Below, piece after piece: positions 13,177 to 25,560 of a DNA stretch of 64,000 bases. Position numbers and translations under genes: made by a program. The DNA lies in the NCBI GenBank assembly GCA_000320605.2, contig KB445793.1:570556-634555 (forward strand). Direction: 5' to 3'. Position 1 is the stretch's first letter; each line of letters opens with the position of its first letter. The stretch is from Gelatoporia subvermispora B (taxonomy: Eukaryota; Basidiomycota; Agaricomycetes; Polyporales; Gelatoporiaceae). The notes below the pieces were generated by a model. The model worked only from the letters and a program-made list of their open reading frames with translations, searched no databases and had not been told where the DNA came from.

Positions 13177-14325
13177 GATGCCTGATTGACGCGTTAGCAT
13201 GACTGCGGGGCACACCCCATTCTCGTCGTGCAGCCCTTTGTCTCATTTCTCCTCGTTGTAACACTCCAAGATGTCTGATTTTTGCCCCGTATATGCCCCC
13301 TTCTTCGGTGTGATGGTGAGAGTCACTTGACGCGGTATCGAGCAATGTTTGACTACTTTGGTACCACAGGGCTGCACTAGCGCAATCGTCTTTACTTGTG
13401 AGCTTGCCGCGATATTGCACCTTATGGATTCAGCCTTATGTTCTGTGGAATCGTAGGCATTGGTGCGAGGTCGGTATACGGCTACTGCTGGTGACACCTG
13501 GTGATTGACTCTCGTGCAGTTATGGAACGGCGAAGTCAGGTGTCGGTATCTCCGCCATGTCTGTCCTCCGACCCGACCTCATGATGAGGTGTGTCATTCC
13601 CGTCATCATGGCTGGTATCATTGCAGTAAGTTCTAATACACGGGAGTTATGCCTTGGACTAATCACGATTTACAGATCTACGGCCTCGTCGTCTCGGTCC
13701 TCATCTCTGGAGAACGTCAGTGCTTCAAGTTTTAGCATGTTTCCTTGTGCTGACACTTCTAACCCGCTCGCGTAGTCCAAATGAGCATGTCGCTGTTCCA
13801 GGGCTTCGTTCAGCTGGGTGCTGGTCTCTCCGTCGGTCTCGCCGGTCTTGCTTCGGGTTTTGCGATTGGTATTGTCGGCGACGCTGGTGTCCGCGGCACT
13901 GCACAGCAGCCAAGGCTCTTCGTCGGCATGGTGCATTGCATTTGACATTACTCTATTCTGCGTGAATTGATGTCCCACTTGTTGCTCCCTTCAGATCTTG
14001 ATCCTGATTTTCGCTGAAGTCTTGGGTCTGTACGGTGAGTGGCGACGCGGTTTTGATTCCCCGAACCTCATTAATGTTGAGTGCATAGGTCTCATCGTCG
14101 CACTTATCATGAACTCGGCAGGATCAGACATGGTCGGTGTGGTAAGTACATGCGTCTCCCGTGGTTTTGTCATGTACTTACTCACGTCATACGTCAGTGC
14201 TCTGTCTAGATAGAGAGGACGGATGCGCAACACGGAAGTGCTCACGAAGGAGTAATGTAGACATTTCGGGAACCTGTGTCCCCTATACCCTGTGCATTTG
14301 TGTTGTGCTTTTGGATGCAGACGAC
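13177..14325 (+). repeat. Direct duplication, unit 2 (V-ATPase subunit c gene)
   Basis: This is the second copy of the unit at 11262-12445, in the same orientation and offset by about 1.9 kb. The 3' flanks share GCAACACGGAAGT and CTCACGAAGGAGT. Confidence 0.8.
13271..14209 (+). CDS. vma3: V-type ATPase proteolipid subunit c, copy 2
   Basis: Nine exons (13271-13315, 13370-13397, 13457-13469, 13520-13625, 13676-13715, 13776-13930, 13994-14033, 14089-14141, 14198-14209) encode 163 residues with exon lengths identical to copy 1. E137 and the surrounding [11 protein letters not shown] are kept. Differences cluster in a few places: FGVMGC for FGAMGC near the start, the loop after helix 2 (ISGELQMSMSL for ISGNVALNMSL), LASGF for LAAGF, and the C-terminus [13 protein letters not shown] for [13 protein letters not shown]. 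The copy is therefore intact and probably functional. Whether one copy has taken the role of subunit c' (the Vma11 type) cannot be told by eye, but both look like ordinary c. Confidence 0.9.
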
Positions 14326-14804
14326 GATCCGAAGTTGAGTACGGCTTAGGGGTATGAAATTATCTCCGATTTTAGCTACTGCTGTCTGCTCTTTCCGTAG
14401 TTGCCGTTTGGTCGCCTAGCATGCTTCCTCACCGAGTACGTTGGTAGTCTGCTACTACATGCCTAACACCTAGTTTTTCAACTTCGCGCGGGACAAAGGA
14501 ACCCACTAGTTTGCGATAAGTGCTATAAGAGAGTGCCTACTTATAATTAGCGTTGTGCCTGATGAGTTGGGTCTTATGTCGTGGCGTCGGAACGAGATGC
14601 AACTCGTCCCGTCTGTGCTTTGTACTGCCACGTACATCCTCCCACCTCGAGCTCAAGCTTCGTGCTCATGACCGACGTTGCTGCTTTCACACTCTCGAGC
14701 TCTTGAATGCCTGCACTACTGCAGCATTTGCGTGACAGGGTCGAAGAAAAGGCGTGGTGAAGTCATTACGACATTTACAGCGCAGCAGCCTTGGGCGTCC
14801 TGCC
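14326..14804. other. Intergenic region, no gene seen
   Basis: This is the region before the SLP1-like gene. Open frames here are continuations of downstream frames without their own start. Confidence 0.4.
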
Positions 14805-17800
14805 ATGTTGTCATTCCTCCCTGCCTCCTTACTCGCTCTCGTCTTTGCCTCCCCCATCTTCGCCACGCCGACCTCGCCCAACGATCCCTTTCACGAAATT
14901 GCCACCCGCGCACCCAAGCTCCCAGAGCCGCCAGTATGCTGCCTGCGTCCCCTCCCGCCACTCGAGACTCCGACGGACGAGGAGCTCCTGCTCTCTTTTG
15001 AGGACTGGAAGGCCAAGCGATTCTCAGAGGCCAGGCAGACCCAGCCGACGCCAGGGACGCATCCCCCACTTGCGAGCGGGCAGAAATCCGGGAGTAGCAC
15101 GGTGTCCGACGTCGTGTCGGAGCCCCCGGGCGCAGACGCTGCGGTGTCCAGCCAGCAGGGCCCGTTGACAGACAATCCGATACTAGAATCCGAAGATACG
15201 AGCCGCCTGTCGCCTCACTTCCGGATCCCCATCGTGGACCGGTTCAACTATGCGTCGCTGGACTGTTCCGCGCGCGTGCACACCGCGCACCGCTCGGCCA
15301 AGTCCCCCGCCTCGATCTTGTCGTCGAAGAAGGACAAGTACATGTTGAGCCCGTGCGCAGAAGCGAAGCAGTTCGTCGTCGTGGAGCTGTGCGAGGACAT
15401 CAGGGTCGACACGGTGCAACTGGCAAACTTTGAGTTCTTCAGTGGCGTGTTCAAGGACTTCTCGGTCAGCGTCGCGAAGACGTACACTACTGACACGGAT
15501 GGGTGGACCGTCGCGGGGACGTACCGCGCGAAGAATGTGCGAGGTGTACAGGTATGTGGCATGAGCAATCTTTCCTGCGTATGTACCTGTGAATTCAACG
15601 TATCTTCTTTCCCTAGTCCTTTCATCTACCTCCACATTTGCGCGACTTCTACCGATTCATCCGTATCGACTTCCATTCACACTACGGCAACGAGTACTAC
15701 TGCCCCGTATCTCTCCTCCGGGTGTATGGTCTGACCCATCTCGAGGAGTGGAAATGGGAGACGTGGGAACAGGAGAGTAGGGCTCGTCGTGTTGTGGAGG
15801 AAATCAATGCGCCTTCAGAAGTGACGATCGAATCTCCTCAAGTTGTTCACGTTCCCGTTGTCGAACCCCCGGAGGCCGCAGAGACTGCGGTGGCGGAAAG
15901 CATGACTAGCACAGACCCCTCACATATTGCAGAGGAGTCCACGGCTTCCCTGGCGTCCAGCGTGAGCCTGACATCTCTCACTGAGATGCCTCCTCCTGCA
16001 GCCTCAGAAAGTCAACTAGATCCGGATACAACCATATCAACAGAGTCTGCCGACATGCAGACAACCGGGAACCGGCTATTGTCCGCAGCAACAAAAGGTC
16101 TCAGTACCTATACAACTACCCAAGATCATGACTCTACACATCACGAAACGACCCGGGCAACGCATTCAGATCATACTACGGATTCAGTGTATATTTATTC
16201 CCCCACCACATCTCCTTCTGTATCATTATCTTCGCCCACTTCGTCCTCGCCAGAATCTTCCCTTCTATCATCACCTACATCGTCGGCTTCTGTCGAGCCT
16301 AGCTCCAATGTGTCCTCCTCCCTCTCAGAACAGGCGACGCGATCATCTCAACCACAGCCTGCATCTTCCTCGGCACCGGCCACCCTTTCCCCCGTTCCGC
16401 TACCTCCTCCGGCTCCCCCTGTCACTACAGGCGGCGAATCTATTTATCGTACCATCATGAATCGGCTCACGGCCTTGGAAGCCAACACCACACTGTACGC
16501 TCGGTACGTGGAAGAGCAGACGGCCGGCGTTCGCGAGGTGATAAGGCGTCTTGGTGAGGACGTCGGGCGGCTTGAGGGCATCGTAAGCATCTGCATGAAT
16601 GTTCCGATGGAATCGACTCAAGTGTCATCTGACAGGGGAAGGCACAAGCCCAGATGTATCAGCGCTCTATCCTAGAGTTCGACAGGCAGTGGAGAAGGCT
16701 CGAGCTCGAACATTCGGAACTACTCCTGAAAGTCAACCGTCTGACAGATGAGGCATGTCTGTTGCTGCTACTCACTTGAGCGTTGTTCTGACATATCGTG
16801 CAGGTGATCCTTGAAAAACGCCTGGGCATAGCCCAACTCTGCTTGCTGCTAGCGATCATTGTCTTCATGGTTATGACCCGTGGTTCGAGAGGCGAGCCTG
16901 TCCATGTGCGACTGGCCAAACCATCTGCTATGCGGGACTGGGGGAGACGGACGCTGAGCTTCAGTGGCGAGTTGGTCAACAAGTTCCGGAGCCGCAGCCC
17001 AACGCCTCAGCCCAGAGAAATGGCAGATGTCAAACTCGAGCCTAACCCTTTGCGTGAGTCCTAGGCCTGGGCCATCCGGCTTGTAGAACCTCGCTGATCA
17101 AGCAGTTACAGACACCTTCGAATTCCCTCCTCAATCTCACCCAGACTCCAAACACCTCCGCAACCGTCCGTCACAAACGGGTAGCAGTGCGCCACGGAGA
17201 TCTATAGTGCGCCCGCGCACTCCCTCAGCACTACGGCTGACACCCACGTCCCGACATTTCAACCTCTACGGTCGCGCTGCCACGAGCGGAGGTCTGCACT
17301 CCCCAACGCGTTCTATTTCGCGTCCACAAATTCAACGCGCGAGCTCGGGCAGCGCCGCATCAGGCTTTGTCCCACTTCCTCGGTCAGGCAAGCGATGGGC
17401 ACGCACGGCACACCTGCACGAAGTACGTAGCACGGGCGTCGTGCCCACGACCAGCCGGCTCGAGCACGACGAGAACGTGGTCGACCTCGGGGGCGGCCTC
17501 GTCCTTGACTCACGGCCTCGCTTCGAGGACAGCGCAATTACCCTAGAAGATGCTGGAGATGTGTTCTCCTCGGCCAGGGCGCTACAGAAGGATAATGCCA
17601 CGCCGAAAGGGAAGGAGCGAGTGCGCGCCGTGGGGCGCCCACCGTTGTCCCCGCTACGGCTGCCAGGTGCGAACGAGCTGTCCCTCGGATGCTCGCGCGC
17701 GAGATCTGCTTCAGACGCTGCGAGCGACGGGGATGGGTGGGTTGACACAGATGTGGACGCCTCGGAGTCGGAGCCAGGCACGTCCGCCGCGCATGCGTTG

Positions 17801-17809
17801 AAAAGCTGA
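14805..17809 (+). CDS. SLP1: SLP1/SUCO-type SUN-like domain ER membrane protein
   Basis: Exons 14805-15551, 15617-16582, 16636-16752, 16804-17053 and 17112-17809 encode 925 residues. A signal peptide (LPASLLALVFASPIFA) is followed by the SUN-like beta-sandwich at about 139-290, with RFNYASLDCSA, CAEAKQFVVVELCEDI, ANFEFFSGVFKDF and FIRIDFHSHYGNEYYCPVS. The EEWKWETWE sequence that follows is typical of this family. A long Ser/Thr/Pro linker comes next, then a predicted coiled coil, one membrane helix at about 618-634 and a basic C-terminal tail. Yeast Slp1 is an ER protein that works with Emp65 to protect soluble proteins from degradation. The third intron (16753-16803) uses a GC donor: the only nearby GT would shift the frame onto a stop within a few codons. 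Confidence 0.85.
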
Positions 17810-18639
17810 CGGGATGGTGGCGGTGGCGTTAGCCTTGCTGTCGGTGTGTCCTGGTTTTAGAGTGTACTATACCCTACTTTCGTGTTCATAATACCTTGGA
17901 TGAAGCCATGCTTGTTGGACGTCGGACGACATGCCTGGTACGCAATCTAGACGTAGGGATTGGTTATGATGTATGTAATGCAATCTGGTCTTCGATATCT
18001 ACATCGGAATCTGTGGCGTATGTAGCGCGTGAGCTTCTGGAGCAATGAATAGACTGAAGGTCTATCTACACTTTGGTGTAGACTGAAGCCTTCACAGAAA
18101 GCAGCTCTCCTATGTCACCGCGGACAATCGCTCATATTTCCGTTGGATAAATGGTGAACTTATCGTGCTAAGTGATCGCATAATGTGGGGATAAGTCCAT
18201 CGGTTAATCGCCGGCCTTATTTAAAATAATTCTCAGGTAAAGCCGAGAAATTCACATATCTCTCAAATAATTCCAAGAAATCCATATATGTCTCAAATAA
18301 GTCCAGGCCTTTTTTCTAAGGGAATTATTGGGGTGTTATTCAGTCACCTTACACAATAACTCCTAAGCTTGTCAGGCCGAAATCTAGGTAGATGCCCGCG
18401 GTGTGTAGGGGACTAATTCCTGGCTCACTGTCTGCACGTGGCACAGAATCACGTGCACGCGGCATGGGCCTATAGACGCCCATTCATTTAGAGCGCTTAC
18501 TGCAAGCATGGGACCTGTTCCTCGGCGACCTCGTGCCATCGACGAGAGTACTGCAGATTCTAACCACTCTCACTGCACCGTCCGAGATTCCTCAGGTATA
18601 TTTTATAGGATCTCATACTGAAGATCACGGCAAACGACA
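17810..18639. other. Intergenic region with short AT-rich repeat
   Basis: No gene is seen. The part near 18200-18330 is AT-rich and contains a twice-repeated motif (annotated separately). Confidence 0.5.
18254..18305. repeat. Two near-identical AT-rich direct repeats
   Basis: ACATATCTCTCAAATAATTC at 18254 recurs as CATATATGTCTCAAATAAGT at 18283, about 29 nt apart, each followed by CCA. The repeat is small and of unknown meaning. Confidence 0.5.
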
Positions 18640-19700
18640 ATGGTTCTCTTCTTCACATCCACTGGTCAGTAGTAGGAAACCTGCGTAAGCATTTGCGATG
18701 GACGACTGACTGCGGTGCTTCACATGAAACAGCCATGGACCCACCCGTGACAATTTACATGGGCAAGGACAAAGTAGAAAGTGGGTCTTGACTCTGGGCT
18801 TGGAATTCTGAAGTCATGTCGAATTCTCAAAACGCAGCGCCCATCCACAGATGAAGACCTCATCAAATACGCCTGGCCGCAGGATGTGTGGTTCCACGTC
18901 GACAAGCTCTCTTCGGCCCACGTTTACCTGAGAATGCCTGAAGGGATGACATGGGAGTCCATACCCGAAGCGCTGTTAATTGATTGTGCGCAGCTTGTGA
19001 AGGCAAACTCCATCGAAGGTATGCCGTATCGATGTAGCAGTCTGCAAGCTATGAGTTGACACGATCAGGTTCTTAGGAAACAAGAAGGACAACCTGACGA
19101 TTATATACACCCCTGGCGATAACCTCAAGGCAGGCTTCTTATATCGATGTTACGGACGTTGCTTGAGCGTTCACTTTGACAGAAAACAGGAGATATGGCG
19201 GTCGGCCAAGTCTCCTTCCACAACGACAAGCGTGTGAGTGAATGATGACGTGATCCTGTTAGAGCCATCCATGAGTAATGAATTACAGGTCAAAAGAGGT
19301 GAGCATTAATGTCAGTCGCGCCACAAGCATGGTTCATGACGTATCTGCCAGTCCATGTTGCGAAACGCGAAAATCTAATTGTCAACCGGTTGAATAAGAC
19401 GAAGGTCATAAGAGAAGTAGATCACGAGCAAGAGCGCATAGAACGCATCAAGAAGGAGAATGCCGTCAAACGAGCTGTTGCGGCTGCCAAGGTTCGTCCG
19501 CTGAACGTCTGAACACCTTCGGCATTCATTGAACCCGCTTTTGATGCGAACAGAAAAAGGCGGACGCAGAATTGGCAAAACAACGCGAGGCAGAGAAGGC
19601 TGCTAGGTCATACGACACACTTTTCTCTCAAGAGTACGAAGATGAGGAGGAAGTTCGGCCACAGAAATCTGTTAGGGAATTGGAAGAGGACTTCATGTAG
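18640..19700 (+). CDS. CCDC25: CCDC25/Jlp2-like NFACT-R protein
   Basis: Eight exons (18640-18664, 18733-18780, 18851-19018, 19077-19129, 19183-19233, 19289-19298, 19352-19491, 19554-19700) encode 213 residues, close to the 208 of animal CCDC25. The NFACT-R fold is recognisable from [31 protein letters not shown] and the [17 protein letters not shown] segment. The C-terminal third is a charged coiled coil ending in [10 protein letters not shown]. The family is conserved in eukaryotes; the relation to RQC2/NEMF suggests binding of nucleic acid or ribosomes, but the role in fungi is unsettled. Intron 4 (19130-19182) has a GC donor, and exon 6 is only 10 nt; both are required to keep the conserved frame. 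Confidence 0.9.
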
Positions 19701-21519
19701 CCTCAGGGGTCACACGTGCGATCCAAATGTAATTCGACAGTTCCTGTGATGTCACTCACCAGTCTCGTGTACTATTCTTGCAGCATTCGATATTTTTCAC
19801 ATGATGAACAGACTGTGGTCTTCTGCCGCCTACTAGTAGACCGTCGAAGGATACAGAATACAGCATTTCACATCCGACTTTCCGGTTGCCGTATCCATCC
19901 TAACATTCCCGTATAATGGCATCCGCTCAACCACCTTCGGCATCATCCAAAGGCATAATTATGCGCGCGATAGGCGCAAGCGAGCGTAGTTGCCTCCGGG
20001 GCTCACAAGATAGCCTTTATCCAAGGAATTAAATACCGGAGCGGTGCTTGATCTCGAAGCCTGAAGGTTGTCGGACATCCGGAGCGCCCACCTGTACCGT
20101 GGCTACAGACCCGATCTGGCGGAGGAGGCTGTCGATATGGCCTTGCGAGGGGTGCTTCGATGTCCCTCCAGGTCCCTCCCCGCGCAGTCTGACTGTAGTC
20201 GCCGATCTGCAAAGTCTCGGAACGCGATGTTACTTGACATATGGCAGCAATTCTCTTCTCTTCTGTGCTGCGTGATGCGCGCGTCGTGCCCTAAACGCTT
20301 ACGGGAGAAGCACATATCGCACAATACATCCATGCGATAATCGCAGGTCCACCGTCTGGAACTTGTGTGCATTCGACTCGCGCGAGTTGACGTTGTCTCT
20401 GTGGTATCAAAGCGACGCAGAACTTGCATTCGGTATGTATGTGATCAGTGTCTACTGCACAAGGGAGCTACAATGCAATTGCAAAGTTGGTCCCGATCGG
20501 GATCGGGCCCGCGGCATCCTTCGCGGCGTCTGGTGGTAGATGGATACGTCTCGGCAATATGACATTCGCAGATTCTGGTTTTCCCTGCTAGTCCTCCGAC
20601 TTGCGAATGTCTCTTCGGATGTAAAATTCGTGAATGCGATATCTCCTCGCAGTTTAGCACGTCACCTGTAACGGGTTTCACGACGAATGTCTCACTCCTG
20701 GCTGTCGCGAAACCGCTGGTAGGGGTTTGTAGTCACATCATCAGTACATCATCGGTCCGCTGACCTCCTCTTGAATGCCGGTCATTCTTATCTCGACGCC
20801 CGTAATAGTTAGGTTTGGAACCACGCTTTCCCTTACGTCGCACGTTTTCCGCTATCTCGGGCTGTTGACCGAGCCAGACTTCTTCCGTACCATACACGCT
20901 TCGGAACTTGTGCTGCCTACCCGGCAGTCTAGACAAGGTTATACTGCGGGCTTGTCTTGACCATCCAGGGAGTTCGAACGCCCTGGTCTTGAGTCAGGGA
21001 CCAGGAGCTTCCAACGTGGCTACTGGCAGACCCGAACATTTATTTCTCTTGCCCGAACGAGTCTATAAGCCGCACTGACCACGGTAATCCCTCTAGTTGG
21101 GCGCATGCCTGCTGTTGAAGTAGACATTGACAAAGTGATACTAGTCCCAACTAGGTGGACAAGCCACCGACGTTTGCCACCCTAAACTCCATCGCATGTC
21201 TGATCATGCTACATCTGATACTCCCGCGCCCGACCCCATCATCCTGAACACCTGCCGGTGCTTCGGCTCGACGTCACAGCCAGCGAGCCGCATACCGCTT
21301 CGGTGTCGGAGCAATCCCATGTCCCGTCATCGAAAGGGGGGTTTTGAGTTATTCCCTTCGTGTGAGCCCGGACACATGGGGTGTGCATCCTCATCTCCAG
21401 ATTCGCGAAGCTGAAGCACAGCCCGAATCCTTTAAAGAGACTGGCTCGGAAACTGCTGTCCTCCCAAGCTTCCGGATCTCCCCTTCTCCCGCCTACATAA
21501 ACCATCTCTGGAGAGTAAC
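19701..21519. other. Gene-poor interval of 1.8 kb
   Basis: No gene is supported on either strand. A palindrome with TTCGAA at its centre (20965-20986) resembles a tRNA T-arm but no tRNA fold can be completed around it. Confidence 0.5.
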
Positions 21520-23174
21520 ATGTCTAACGGTCTCGTCTCCCCCTCGTCAAAATGGTCCCTTGTTATGCGCGATGCCTTCCAGAGCCGACAGCGACCTATT
21601 ATTGGCTCTGTAGAGGTTGATAAATTGGAAGAGGCAGCGCGGGAGAAATTGAAGGACCGGCGAGGTTGGTCGATTTTGAAGATCATCGTCGTTATACTCG
21701 CTCTGCTGACGCCCCTGATCGTAGATGCGTTCTACTACGTGTTCGGCAGCGCGGGGACGTATTCGACGCACACTGCAAACCGGAAACAATTCGAGAAATG
21801 GGGAATCATCCCTCGAATGCTGCGGGATGTTACGGACCGCGACATCGAGGTGAGCGGGTCGTGTGCAGATCAACGTGCTCAACGCCGAGATTGACTCTTT
21901 GCAGACCACTCTATTTGGCGTGAAGTATGCCTCTCCCGTGCTGCTCGCGCCCGTGGGCGTACAGGGCATTGTCCACCCCGACGCTGAGCTCGCATCCGCG
22001 GCTGCCGCGGCTAAGCTCGGGGTTCCGTTCATCATGAGCTCAGCGTCGACGCGGAGTATCGAGGCGGTCGCGAAGGCGTCCGGGTCCGGGCCGCGCTGGT
22101 ACCAGCTCTACTGGTAAGCCCTCTACTTGGCATCGCAATCACTCGCCACATCGGACCCTGACCGACGCATGCCGTACTGCCCAGGCCACGCTCCCCCGAG
22201 GTGACCCTCTCGATCCTCTCCCGCGTCAAGGCCAGTGGATTCACGACACTCGTAATCACGCTCGACACGATGTCGCTCGGGTGGCGCCCGCACGACATCG
22301 ACACGGCGTATCTTCCGTTTTTCCACGGCGTCGGCGCGCAGGTGGGCTTCACGGACCCGGTCTTCATGGGCCTGCACAATCTCGAGCCCGTCGGCCCGGA
22401 CGAAGTCCCCGCGTTCCCGTACGACCCGGAAAAGATCGACCGCGCGATCGCCGCAGGCGATAAGAAGGCGAAGCTGTACGCGCAACTCGGCGTGCAATGG
22501 ATCGGCCAGGTCACGTCGGGCACGTTCCGGACGTGGGAGGACTTGAAGTTCATAAAGGACAACTGGGACGGCGAGATCGTGCTGAAGGGCATCCAGAGTG
22601 TCCAGGTGGGCGCGTGCGCCGGCGATCATTCTGTGTTGCGTGCTGACTAGTGCCCCACGTCACAGGACGCCGAGCTCGCGATCGACAACGGGATCCACGG
22701 GATTGTCGTGTCGAACCATGGTGTGTGTTTATCCCACCCGGAGTTCGAATCGCGCTTAATGGTTTCAATAGGCGGCCGACAGGTTGATGGTGCGATTCCG
22801 TCGCTATATGCACTTGAGCACATCTGCAAGAGCCCGAAGATCAAGGAGGCGCAGGCGAACGGCCAGTTGACCGTCCTCTACGACTCCGGCATTCGTACTG
22901 GCAGCGACATCTTCAAGGCGCTCGCCCTGGGTGCACAAGGAGTACTCTGTGAGTCGCGGTCCTATCCAGACGTACCGGGTCATCTAACACATGGCTTGGC
23001 TCCATAGATGCGCGCCCATACATTTACGGCCTAACGATTGCCGGCCAAGCCGGTGTTGAGACAGCTGTGCAGAGTTTGCTCGCCGACTTCGAGATCACGC
23101 TCGGTCTGTCTGGGTACAAGTCTGTCAGCGAGATTCAGGGCAAGGGTTTGGAGGTTGTGGCACGGATCGACTAG
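21520..23174 (+). CDS. FMN-dependent 2-hydroxyacid oxidase / lactate 2-monooxygenase-like
   Basis: Exons 21520-21664, 21725-21849, 21905-22113, 22185-22605, 22666-22720, 22772-22948 and 23008-23174 encode 432 residues. The TIM-barrel FMN oxidase family is shown by SPVLLAPVGVQG, the PFIMSSASTRSIE segment, WYQLYW, TLVITLDT, the active-site SNHGGRQVDG (catalytic His 318, Arg 321), YDSGIRTGSDIFKALALGA and ARPYIYGL. No cytochrome b5 domain precedes it, so it is not a flavocytochrome b2. Members oxidise L-lactate, glycolate or similar acids. The N-terminal helix WSLVMRDAF resembles the lactate 2-monooxygenase branch. Intron 1 is 60 nt, in frame and free of stops. Confidence 0.9.
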
Positions 23175-23475
23175 AGCGCAGCGCGGTTGCAGCCCACGTC
23201 AGAGCTAGATAAATCTCCGTAATGGGACCGAATCAATTGTCCATGGTATGATAAAATTAATTCGACTAGTTCACGACTAGAGGGCCTTCCTGGGCGTTCC
23301 TCGTCCGATATCCGACCTGATCACAGGCACAGTGAGCCGGGGAACGGTATGAACGCCGTGACAACACGCGACACGTCATACCTTATCGATCCTCGATCAC
23401 ATCGTCCACATGACGGCAGCAGCGGGGAACGTGGGCCGGCGGCGACGCGCAGCACTCTGCGCTCGCGTTTCTATC

Positions 23476-25436
23476 CTACGTGCGCAGCCAAGCGCGCCAC
23501 CCGCTCGCAGCCCACCCCTTTGCGAACTCCTCTTCCGAAAATCGCTGCACGGCCCAGTTACGAGCACGTGTTCGCATAGCTAGAGCAGCGTCAGGTGGGA
23601 GTGTGAGTGCCGTGTGCAGTGCATTCGCGAACGTTTCTGCAGAGGTTGCATGGAAGCCTACAGTTTGAGATGCCAGGTCAGCGTTGCAGAGTCACGGAGT
23701 TGCTGGCAGACTGCGCGTGCACCTGTTGGCTCGCCGTTGAAGGGGACGATGATATCATGAAGCGGCCCGCCTGAGGCGTGTGCTACCGGGATCACACCAG
23801 CGGCCTGTGTAAGTCAAGTGAGAGAGGAACAGGAGATGTGAAACAGGAACGGGATGTACCATGAACTCGACAACGTTGATGCCGAAGTGCTCGTCGACCA
23901 TCGTGCTGAGGCCAATGCTCGATCGCGCGAGCCACCCGAGCATCTCTGGGTACGACGCATTCACGACGAACTCGACACGATCCTATCATGACGATTGAGT
24001 TTCGTACCAGTGCATCTGGACGAACGGAAGAGGGGCAGACCTGGATGCCCAACTCATTCGCGAGCGCCTTGAGTCCTTCGACCCGTGCAGCGTCGTCGGC
24101 GTTGCGGCTCCCACCGACGAGGACGAGCTTAACGCTGTGCTCGACCGCAGCGTGCTCGGGATGAGACTTGAGCAGCTCGTGGAACGCGCGCAGCTGTGCG
24201 GAGTGGTCCTTCTCCGGCCTATCATGCTGTCAGCCGTCACCTCCCCGCTAACGAACACTGTAACCCACCGGAACTGTGCAACACTGAGGATAACACGCTC
24301 GCGACGCTCAAGCGGGAACTTCTCCATTTCGCGGGTATCACATGGTGGGTATACAATCTCGGCAGACTTGGGCGGAGTTCCAGAGCTGCTGAGGAGGATT
24401 TTGATGAGGATAAGGGGAGGAAGAAAGTGAAGGGCATCGAGCAGAGGGTCGGCGTATTGCAGGATGGAGTCGATATGGTTCTTGGTCCAGGAGGAGTTGA
24501 CCATGAGGAAACGTGCAGTGCGGAGGGAGTGCGCATAGTAGTACATGAACAAACGGTAATACCTGTGTATAAGCTGTATTGTCAGAGCAATTTGGTCTGG
24601 AGGTGGGATGGACAGTACGTACAGCAGCTTGCCCTTGCTCAGGATGCTGGACGAGGAGATCGCGTCCGAGTTCGTGTGCCACTTCTTGCGCGACTTGACT
24701 CGCTCGAGCATGTCGGTGCTGATAGTTGGATAGTGCACGTATGCTCCGATGGGGCTATTGCCGAGCCATGACACAACCTGGAACGTGAAGGCGTATCCCA
24801 TGGTATCTGCACCAGGCAGTGAGCCCTGCGTCCGAGGCAATGCATAGATGGCGCACCAATGAAAAGGTCAGGTATGAGCTTAGACATTGCCTCCCAGGCA
24901 AGGTACATGGAGCCGAGGCTCTGCCCCAGGAGGGTGAAACGCTTCCATGTCGAGTCTTCGACGAGGTGGCGAGACCTGAGAAAGACGAAGTGGAGGCTAT
25001 GTGGCGAGAGGTCGATGGCGAACCGGGCCTGTCCCATGCACCGCTGAGCCGCATCTGGGAAGAAGAAAAAGCTGTACCTACCTTGACTTTGGCGATGATT
25101 TGGTCCTTGGTGGCGTCTACATCCCCACTGTACACGACACTGACAAGATTTGGCTCCGTGCGCTGCAGAATTGCGACAGCTGTCCACAGCACACGCTCGC
25201 CACCGCCCCCTGCATTACTTTGGGTATATGAGCAAGCCTGTGCAGGACGCCACTGGACCACTCACGACTAACCAGTACGGATGGAAGAAGCCAACTATCC
25301 TCGTCTGCGCATCCGAGAGCCCGAGTTCTTTGAGGAGGGCCGCTTTCCGACTCTTGTTTGTTGTACGGAGATTCTGGATGCGGCTAAACAAGAAACCAAT
25401 AGTGACACATAGCGCGAACGTACAAGCCAGCAGCAT
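23476..25436 (-). CDS. ALG11: ALG11, GDP-Man:Man3GlcNAc2-PP-dolichol alpha-1,2-mannosyltransferase
   Basis: Nine exons (25436-25273, 25217-25082, 25028-24857, 24806-24623, 24562-24269, 24218-24041, 23982-23860, 23804-23723, 23657-23476) encode 504 residues. The enzyme adds the fourth and fifth mannoses to the dolichol-linked oligosaccharide on the cytosolic side of the ER. An N-terminal membrane anchor ([14 protein letters not shown]) precedes [73 protein letters not shown] and the GT4 Ex7E motif EHFGINVVE (407-415) all follow in the family order. The gene is convergent with the FMN oxidase, leaving 301 nt between stops. Confidence 0.93.
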
Positions 25437-25560
25437 ACTTCCGCTGGCTATGAGCAGGATGTGGCAGTCGAGACCGTGCCGCTAACCGACTGCTGTTATC
25501 GCACAGCACACCCGAAGATACCGGAGTGGCTATATTACTACATTTGATCGCATCTGTAAA

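Noticed and set aside
12912..13202. Arg/Glu/Ser-rich ORFs between the subunit c genes
   Set aside because: They come from a GA-rich low-complexity tract that is open in several frames at once.
14754..14804. Upstream extension of the SLP1-like protein
   Set aside because: It begins with GTG, not ATG, and the signal peptide starts properly at the ATG at 14805.
20965..20986. T-arm-like palindrome with TTCGAA suggesting a tRNA
   Set aside because: No acceptor, D or anticodon arms can be folded around it on either strand, and the base pair closing the loop is wrong for a tRNA.
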